Shown here one piece after another: positions 56,925 to 64,000 of a stretch of DNA of 64,000 nucleotides (positions are counted from its first letter, which is position 1; each line of letters starts with the position of its first letter). The stretch is taken from positions 142,210,700 through 142,274,699 of the forward strand of contig OY720633.1 of the NCBI GenBank assembly GCA_963169105.1, in the 5' to 3' direction. A program made the position numbers and the translations under genes. The notes beneath the pieces were generated by a model, which saw only the letters and a program-made list of their open reading frames with translations, was not told the DNA's origin and did no database searches. The DNA comes from Ceriagrion tenellum. Taxonomy: Eukaryota; Arthropoda; Insecta; Odonata; Coenagrionidae.

Positions 56925-59900
56925 CAGCAGCGTAGCTAGGGGGGGGGGGGGAGGGGGCGGTCCGCCCCGGGCGCGCACTTTTAAGGGGGCGGCACTGTGG
57001 GGTCTGAAGAAGGCTATTACACTATTACATTTTTAATTCACTGAAGTATTTTTTTGCTACACTGAGTTTTTTCTTTATGTTTTATTAGTCAAAACAGAGT
57101 AAAATTTGTGGCATGTCACTTGTATCACAAACCTTGTGATATTAAGCTTCATCAGTCATCACTTGGATCTGATTTTTTCATCTTTTATTAACATGCTGTA
57201 TGAATTTTTCTCTAAAAGACAAGTATTTTATATTTTTAACAGACTATCGCCCTATTTTCAGATGAAGCGAGTTAAAGAAAGTGGTGCTGATATCAGATTA
57301 AACTATGAAGCTAGTTTTCGGCTTGATATGTTAAAAGTCAATAATATAGTTCAATTAGTTTTACAAGCCTTCCGCAGCAACTAAGATGGGAGATGCTCTC
57401 AGATCGACTGTTCAAATTTAGACTTGGTGTTTTATACAAATATCAAGATGATCTATTCGGATGGAGAAGATGATGATATCATTTGGACGATAAACTATGT
57501 TCGCGCAATGAAGGAAGCATTCAATGTATAGTTCATATAATATTCAATCATTCCACTCTTTGTGTTGAGTGAGACTTGAATGATAATGGCGTGACATGGT
57601 TTGGGAGACATCTCTGTGTTTCTCTTTTATTACTCGTTTTAATTTTGATGGGCACACTTGGCAACACTGGTACGTGCTGCTAAGGAGACCGCCCCCACGA
57701 ATGACCTTGGCGGCGACTGTCGGGGTGGTTCAAAATCTAGATAATAATTTTGGTGAAGTAATTCGTCAAGATGTGTCAACCAAAGGACAGACTAGAAAAC
57801 TAACTCGCGAGTGGATTTTTAAAACTCTGACTAATGGCGAAAAAATATTGAGATCTTGAATGGTGTACTCCCCTTCCAAGGAAGCTCTTTACTGCTTTTG
57901 TTGCAAACTGTTTTCAGAAAGAACTCAAAATTTAATTCTGAGGACGAATTCAACATATGGTGGAAACTTAATCCTAGAATTTCCGACCATGAGTCTAGTG
58001 TAGATCACGTTAGAAACTTCACACAATGGAAGGAATTGGAAATTAGGATTACTAGTGGAGCAACAATTGATAAAAAATAACAAGAAGTTGTTGAAATCCA
58101 GGTGAAGAAGTTGAAGGCAATCCTTACAAGATTGCATGATTATTAGATTCCTAGCTAAACAGAAATAACTTTACGAGGCCATCGAGAAGGAGTCAATCAT
58201 AAGAAAAACGAGTGTGATGGTGAACTTAAAGCAACAGAAAGTAGAGGAAATTTTTTAGAGCTAGCGCATTTGTTGGCGAAATATGATCCAGTGCTACGTG
58301 AACATCTTCTGAGAATCCAGCTGGGAAAAAAGTTTGCTACATCCTATGTCTCCTACTACTCAGAACGAGTTTATAGAAATTTTGGGAGAAAACGTAAGAA
58401 GCAAAATCATCAATAATGTAAAAAAAGCCAAGTACTTTTCCATGACATTTGTCAGCACTGCTGATATTTCACATAAGGATCAAACGAGCCAAGTTTTACG
58501 CTATGTTGTGATCGATGGAGATGAAGTGAAGGTTGAGGAATCATTTGTCGATTTCATTGAAACGAAGGGTAAAACTGCCGAAAATATTTCAACGATGATT
58601 TTAGGATAATTAGAGAAAGACGGAATTGATATCCAAAATTGTAGAGGGCAAGCATATGATAACGCTGCGGTGATGGCTGGCCTGTATATTGGTGTTCAGA
58701 AACGCATCAAGGAAATTAATAAAAAAGCAGAATTTGTCGCTTGTACAAATCACTCGCTGAATTTGGCAGGTGTTCATGCAGCTTCTGTTGGTGTGAATTG
58801 TGTTACCTTTTTTGGATGCGTGGAACGTTTGTTTGTATTTTTTTCTTCATCAACACATCGCTGGGAAGTTCTAACTTCAGTCACTGGTCAAAGTGTGCAG
58901 CGCATGATAGAAACTCGGCGGAGTGCGAGGGGAGAAGCTGTAAGTGTTGTAAGGAAACATTACTCAAAAATCTTAAGTGCCCAAGAAATGTTAACTAAAT
59001 ATGCAGAAGATAAAACTACAAGGGCAGATGCTGGTGTTCTACTTGCAATCATTTTCCTTTTTGTGCTTTCTTGGCCTGTGGGGACCCGTCCTTCTAGAAG
59101 TTAACGAGAGACAGACTTATCTCCAAACCAAAGGATTGAACATACAAAAATGTGATATAAAACTCAGGGCATTAAAATATTTCTATCTGAAAACAGGGAC
59201 AAACTAGTGAATAATGGTCTTAACTACGCCAAAGAAATTTGCAACGATCTAGGAATAGTCATGGAGCGTCAGCGTCGACCCAAAAAGAAGAAACAAATGT
59301 TTGGTGAAGGATCACAGGATGCTGAATTACCATACGACATAGAACTAAGGACAGAAATGTTTTCTTCACTGGACGGAGTGATCCAAGAATTAACTTCGAG
59401 ATTTCAACAGCTGCATGCACTTGCTGAGAAATATGCCTTTCTTACCCCGTCGAATCTTTTGGATGATGAATATAAATGTCAAATAGATCACGATGACATT
59501 GATAAAGAGGAGTTCCTTAATGAGAGAAAAAGACTTCAACATTTTATTGCTGTTGCTGATATTAAAGAAGGAATAAAGATGAGGAAAGAAGGCCCCCTTA
59601 AACTTCTGCAGTTTATTCAAAAGTACAACCTTGAGAATTCGGTTCCAAATATAGAAATATGTAATGCTGCGGATTTTCCTCACAATTGCTGTTAGTGTTG
59701 CTACCTGTGAGAGGAGTTTTTCAAAACTAAAACTGATCAAGAATTACCTAAGATCTTCTATGAGCACCTAGCGTTAGAGAAATCTTGCCATACCGTCTAT
59801 AGAGAAACAGTTATGACAGACAAAATAAATTTTGACAGGGCCATTGAAGAATTTGCAAACAAAAAGGCAAGAAAAATTTCATTGTAGAAATTTGTAGTTT

Positions 59901-60190
59901 TTATTTCGGAATTAAAGATGATCTTCAATTTGTACAACTTTTTACTATTTTCCTCTCTATGCTATTTTTGCTTTTTTGTTAAACACTTACCTCTGAAGTG
60001 CGAGAATGTTGGGTGTGTATTTAAAGCATAATACATTTGAGCATGTGAAAATAACATCATAATTGTACGTAAACTAGTTAACGTATATAAAACTTAAAGT
60101 GTGTCACTGTAAAAAATGTATTTCTTCGCGGGTCGGGGGCGCCAAACTCAAGGACCGCCCCGGGCGGCACACGCTCTAGCTACGCCACTG
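56925..60190 (+). mobile_element. hAT transposon with perfect 8-bp target duplication
   Basis: The terminal inverted repeats are CAGCAGCGTAGCTAGG at 56925 and CTAGCTACGCCACTG ending at 60190. The 8-bp duplication GATAGGGA is exact at 56917-56924 and 60191-60198, so the boundaries are firm (3266 bp). Subterminal sequences are G-rich at the left (a run of 14 G with one A following) and contain GGGCGGC blocks at both ends. A truncated relative is at 42938-44755. Confidence 0.93.
57700..59880 (+). pseudogene. Broken ZMYM1-like/DUF4371-type hAT transposase
   Basis: In order: VIRQDVSTKGQTRKLTREWI, a TTF-type zinc-finger stretch (MVYSPSKEALYCFCCKLF), FNIWWKLNPRISDHESS, EFIEILGENVRSKIINNVKKAK, the YFSMTFVSTADISHKDQ region with the first catalytic acidic residue position, NCRGQAYDNAAVMAG, FVACTNHSLNLAG, FFSSSTHRWEVL, and a C-terminal CERSFSKLK-type dimerisation motif near 59703. 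Stops and frameshifts near 58080-58330, 58608, 59100 and 59690 inactivate it. Confidence 0.82.
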
Positions 60191-60255
60191 GATAGGGAGA
60201 ATAAACGAAGGAATTTTCACTGAGATTGATAAGGATTTAGATACCAAGTATTTAA

Positions 60256-60485
60256 CCCATTTCCGCCCACCCTAGCGGTATGGCTACACCCTGACGCGCC
60301 GAATGTATGACGCTGTGTAGGAGGAACTGCGAACTTGATCGCAATGAACTTGTCAACACTGCGTCGTTCAAGGCCACGATCACCAAAATTTTTTATGAGT
60401 AGGTACTTCTACTTCAGGTGACCTCATGAGGAAAATACCAAAAGTTCATCAAAACCGCAAACAAAATTTTCTGGTGGTGAATGCA
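60256..60485. repeat. MITE flanked by TTAA (230 bp)
   Basis: TTAA occurs at 60252-60255 and 60486-60489. The ends CCCATTTCCGCCCACC and GGTGGTGAATGCA are imperfect inverted repeats. Modest support. Confidence 0.45.
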
Positions 60486-60641
60486 TTAAAGTAGCTCTTA
60501 TTTTTCGTAATTTGATATTTTAACAACATTATATAGAACTAAATAGGAAAAAATCTTAGTAGATATTTCTATTAAACCAGTGATGTGGCCTGTTTAATCT
60601 GCGCATATTCCCTGGCGAGTACATGAAAGGATGCATCTCTA

Positions 60642-60671
60642 TTCAGAAATTCATCGTGATGAATTTCTGAA
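60642..60671. repeat. 30-bp palindrome
   Basis: TTCAGAAATTCATC, CG, then GATGAATTTCTGAA: two perfect 14-nt arms around a CG centre. Nearby ATGATGTATGAAATGAT words are repeated. Function unknown. Confidence 0.6.
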
Positions 60672-61049
60672 TGATGATGAAATGATGTATGAAATGATTT
60701 CTGCATGGCGATGTAATGATGTATGAAAAAAACATAATGGTGTATGAACGTAAGTCCAGAAAGAATCTCACGCGGGCGCATGCGCTGACAGGCCTGACGG
60801 GAATATTCTCCGCGAGGAAGGAATTTATAGGCAACACTGATTGAAATGACCTTTCGTTTCTAATAATGCCCATGATCAGATAGCTATATCAGGTTGGAAG
60901 GTGTGACACACTCATTCTTTGTCTCTGTATTTTTTCCGCACTTTAGATTCTTTTCACATTACTTAAATTCACCATTTTTCTTAGTGACTTGATATCCTCT
61001 CAAAAGGGACACGCTGTGTTTTAGCGATATTAGTGAAAAAGTAGACAGT

Positions 61050-61640
61050 AGTAAGTAGTGGAAGTAGTATACTATTTGCAGACGAAGCTGTAATATACAG
61101 GGATACTGGGAAATCCGTACCAATAATTAAATGGAAGTGTTGAAAGACCTCAAGCGTGGTGCGATGCGTGGCAGCCAGAAAAAATTTTTGCAATAAACTA
61201 CTGGAAAAGAAAAAAACCCTCAATACAGCTATTATATACAGCATACTCCATTAGAGAATGAAGAACCTGTAAAATATCTCGGAGTTTAACTAATGATCTC
61301 TCGTGGAGCAAACATGTTCGGGAAATAACTGGTCGAGCTAATCGTATATTGGAATTTGTTAATCGAGTCCTTGGAAAGTGCGACGATAAAGTCAGAGAAG
61401 TCAGCTACTTCTCCCTTGTTAGACCCTACACTCCCCTGTTAGGCACTCCTCATGAGGTGGGTTTGGAAACAAAGTTGGAACGTGTGCAGAAAAGATCAGC
61501 AAGAAACGTGGAAGGTGGTAATGATAGTCTCATTAGTGTTACTGACCTCTTGCAACGGCTGGAATGGGAAATGCTTTCAGACTGTTGATTAAAAATTAGA
61601 TGTAATGTTTTATGCAAATTCAAAAACAATTTATTTTCCG
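61050..61640 (+). pseudogene. LINE RT fragment (Jockey-like)
   Basis: Starts at the catalytic box, here LLFADEAVIYR (FADE instead of FADD). It continues with EPVKYLGV, then EFVNRVLGKCDDKVREVSYFSLVRP and KLERVQKRSARNVEGG. Same family as 43875-44368 by the shared SLVRP region. Several frameshifts. Confidence 0.7.
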
Positions 61641-62150
61641 ACGAAGTTATTAATATCTTACGTATCCCAACATACTACGGTAGGGATGAGTTCTCGCCAA
61701 CATGCGCTACAATGTATCCTAACGAAACTACAAACATTAATGCATTAGGAAAAACGTGCGAATAATTGCTTGGAATTGTACGTAAATGGAAGTCAACTTA
61801 TTTTCTCGCGACATAATTAATATCTTACGAACTCAAAGCTACTATGGGAGATAAGATCATAAGACTATATTTGAGCAATAGACTGCTGAACAGACCGTTC
61901 TAAAATGTCGTTTTTTTCCGCGATCAATAAGTGACCACATTGGCTGCATTTAGACTTTGAAGTAGGTTGGTTGACAAGTAGTGAAGCTGATTAATTGATG
62001 TGCTCCCTTATGCTTGTTTCTAAGTCTGACGCGTAGGGCAAGCACCATGTTTTGCATGTTTCCTGCATGACTCTTGTGTCACAATTACATATTTTCAAAG
62101 AGCTATAGAACTAGCCGCGCAGTAACTTTAATGGAGTCACCCGCTAGTTT

Positions 62151-62340
62151 TCATACAATTGTGTGAAATTCACAGCGGAAAAATCATTCTCTTGGCCTGG
62201 GAATCGAACCCAGATGAGATTCACTGTGGAAGAGGACGCCTCAATTGTTTAGAGCACTCTGCCAAAATCGAGGGTTCTGGGTTCGATTCCCAGTCCAGGC
62301 GAATGATTTTTTCCACTGTGATTTTCACACAGTTGCATAT
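62151..62340. repeat. Foldback repeat whose arms carry tRNA-like B boxes
   Basis: Arms of about 60 nt: CAATTGTGTGAAATTCACAG...AAATCATTC...CTGGGAATCGAACCCAGA on the left, and its inverse ending in CTGTGATTTTCACACAGTTG on the right. Each arm ends in a perfect tRNA T-arm (CTGGGTTCGATTCCCAG). The right half also has a GTTTAGAGCACTC A-box-like word, so one strand reads as a degenerate tRNA (62250-62299). Its acceptor stem pairs only over GCCT/AGGC, so it is not a working tRNA gene. Confidence 0.7.
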
Positions 62341-63059
62341 GCATTATAGATTAATTTAATAGTTTCTGTATCTTAGGTAGCATGCGTATAGTGTGGTGCA
62401 GGTTGGTGAAAGTTAATTTCCACAATTTAGTTCTTGTTGGTGATAATTCACCCCCTACCGAACACCTTTGAGGTTGCTGCAGGGGATTATGTAGGTGTAG
62501 ATGACACTCCATACCAAGTGGATACTTAAATCCAAATTGTCCATCACTAGGCTCTTGTTTGATTTTTTCTCAAACCCCCATGAACTTCTTCCTGGAGAGC
62601 ATTTATCAATGAAACGCTCTCTGAGGATTGATCTCGTGATGGGAATACTGAATGCTTGAGCGTTCCCGCTCCATTCTTTTCTGCACGCTAATAATGGCCA
62701 CAGGTTTATTTTATCACAGGAGATAATAGACTACCGCTACCGCTGGAATGGCCCATTGAATCTAATTTTCCACTCGTTTACCTCGGCCCTTTTCAAATTC
62801 GTCAATGGGCCCCTCGGCCTGAAATCAAACTTCTCGCCACTTCCCTAATCTCCGGTTCTCGCAATCCCCGCGTTCCTTAATCCATGGAATTATCAACTAC
62901 CCTAACTTGAGTTGTTCTACGGTCATAATTTACCTGTATATACATTCCAGTATAGTTCTCCTCACAAGGTTTATATTCAATAACTTTGCCAGACACAAGA
63001 TCTATATCCTCGGAATATTTATTTTGAAGCATCTCTTGTAATAACTTTAATGACTTTTT
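62341..63059. other. Intergenic, nothing recognised
   Basis: No gene or repeat that I can support. Confidence 0.35.
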
Positions 63060-63830
63060 ATTTATTTTTTAATTTTTATTCAATATTTAGTTTATAAAAA
63101 TTCTGGTCCTCCGAAGCCAAATGCTTGTCTGGAGGTGCCAATTTAGATAATTACAAATATAAACAAGACATTACTAACAATACATTAAAATGTTTAAAAT
63201 ATTTACCCTTAATTTATCTTAAAATATTTTTATAAACAGTATGAACGATTTTTATATTCATTTTACAAAAGATATTTATAGATGTACAGATCATATACTA
63301 ATATTAAAGATCCAGTTTTATAGATCAATTTTTGTTATCAGTCATTGTTTAACTTCTTTCTTAGCCTTTGGTATTATTTTATAATTTTTTAGGTGTGGCG
63401 GAAGACTATTAACCTTTGGCACAATTAAATGTAGCCGTATATCACCACATTTACTAAAACAAAACGGTGCATTGTAAATTTTAGGCTTTCTTCTTTCCAT
63501 AATGCGCTTGACTTCATTTTTGGTTCTAAAATTTAGGAAAAAATAATAGTCAACTGTCAACATGTATATGTACATCTTATCCACCGGTAGAATACTCTGG
63601 TTTTTGTACAACGCGATAAACACATTTGTATTATTGCAAAGTTCACTGTCATTATTGTCACTCAGTTTCAATATCCTTTTTTTATTTATTGGTAATACAC
63701 TTGTCTTTGTCGCTCCTCCCCACACTGAAAGGCCATATTTAATTATACTCGCTTTAGAATTGTAATATTGTATAAGAATTCAAAATATTTCATACTTTAC
63801 ATACAATATTAATAAAAGTACCATAAGCCT
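63060..63830 (-). pseudogene. LINE ORF2 C-terminal fragment
   Basis: A 127-codon open stretch at 63342-63725 reads WGGATKTSVLPINKKRILKL and KPKIYNAPFCFSKCGDIRLHL. In another frame just upstream NSKASIIKYG is seen, as in LINE RT tails with YGxxVWGGA. Frame break near 63730. The 3' end is AT-rich near 63060. Confidence 0.55.
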
Positions 63831-64000
63831 GAGTGTAAAACAAAATTTCCGATAATTTCATTTCATATTGTCTCTCAACTTGACATTTCCGATTAGCCTA
63901 TCAGTAAATCAAGTACATAGGTGTATCACTCAAGTATACCCTGATGTGTGTCACCCCCCATCGGGACATGTAAACTGTTTAGGCTCACGACTGTTGGGAG

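Noticed and set aside
62250..62299. Possible functional tRNA gene
   Set aside because: Good B box, but the acceptor stem does not pair beyond four bases and the anticodon arm is not formed; it lies within a foldback repeat.
1..64000. CRISPR array, operon, rRNA or phage-type system
   Set aside because: Nothing of the kind seen; the repeats are dispersed eukaryotic elements and the genes are spliced.

Overview
The window is arthropod nuclear DNA, most likely from an insect with a mid-sized to large, transposon-rich genome. It is AT-rich. The genes are animal housekeeping genes split by GT-AG introns of about 75 bp to 8.6 kb, and the spacers and long introns are filled with decayed hAT, LINE, Penelope-like, piggyBac-like, SINE and foldback elements. 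There is no bacterial-style gene organisation. I cannot name the species.

Five host genes can be modelled exon by exon with consistent splice phases. (1) PLPBP (PLP homeostasis protein), minus strand, 5560 down past the left edge, so its C-terminal exon(s) are missing. (2) UBLCP1 (nuclear proteasome CTD-type phosphatase), plus strand, 6189-13956, five coding exons, 336 aa. (3) UVSSA (transcription-coupled repair scaffold), minus strand, 40516-14348, 13 coding exons, 762 aa. (4) MRPS21 (mitoribosomal bS21m), plus strand, 40952-41432, three exons, 89 aa. (5) BORCS7 (BORC subunit), plus strand, 50154-50647, three exons, 105 aa. PLPBP/UBLCP1 and UVSSA/MRPS21 are close head-to-head pairs that probably share bidirectional promoters (628 and 435 bp between start codons). 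UBLCP1 and UVSSA converge, with 391 bp between stop codons. The genes do not form a pathway.

Layout. 1-5.6 kb: PLPBP, with a wrecked RTE-like LINE in its large intron. 6.1-14 kb: UBLCP1, whose 6.5-kb last intron holds three related AT-rich repeats and a TTAA-flanked foldback MITE. 14.3-40.5 kb: UVSSA. Its intron 10 holds a whole but dead hAT (17891-23856) that itself carries a LINE piece in one of its introns. Its intron 8 holds a SINE, a near full-length dead RTE-like LINE and piggyBac-type fragments. Its intron 7 holds a second foldback MITE. 41.4-50 kb: a truncated hAT copy interrupted by a LINE, a TTAA MITE, a rearranged Penelope-like element and a LINE 3' end. 50-57 kb: BORCS7, a TTAA MITE, a 182-bp near-perfect palindrome, a second SINE copy, and a LINE fragment carrying a GC-rich nested foldback. 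56.9-60.2 kb: a hAT with a perfect 8-bp target duplication. 60.2-64 kb: a MITE, two LINE fragments and a foldback repeat whose arms carry tRNA-like B boxes.

I found no convincing new multi-gene system. The most notable points are a GC-AG intron in UBLCP1, an insect UVSSA that keeps the TFIIH-binding motif and the spacing of the regulatory lysine, several self-complementary repeats (two inside host transcripts), and a minimal start-stop uORF directly before BORCS7. All calls come from reading the sequence; no database search was possible.
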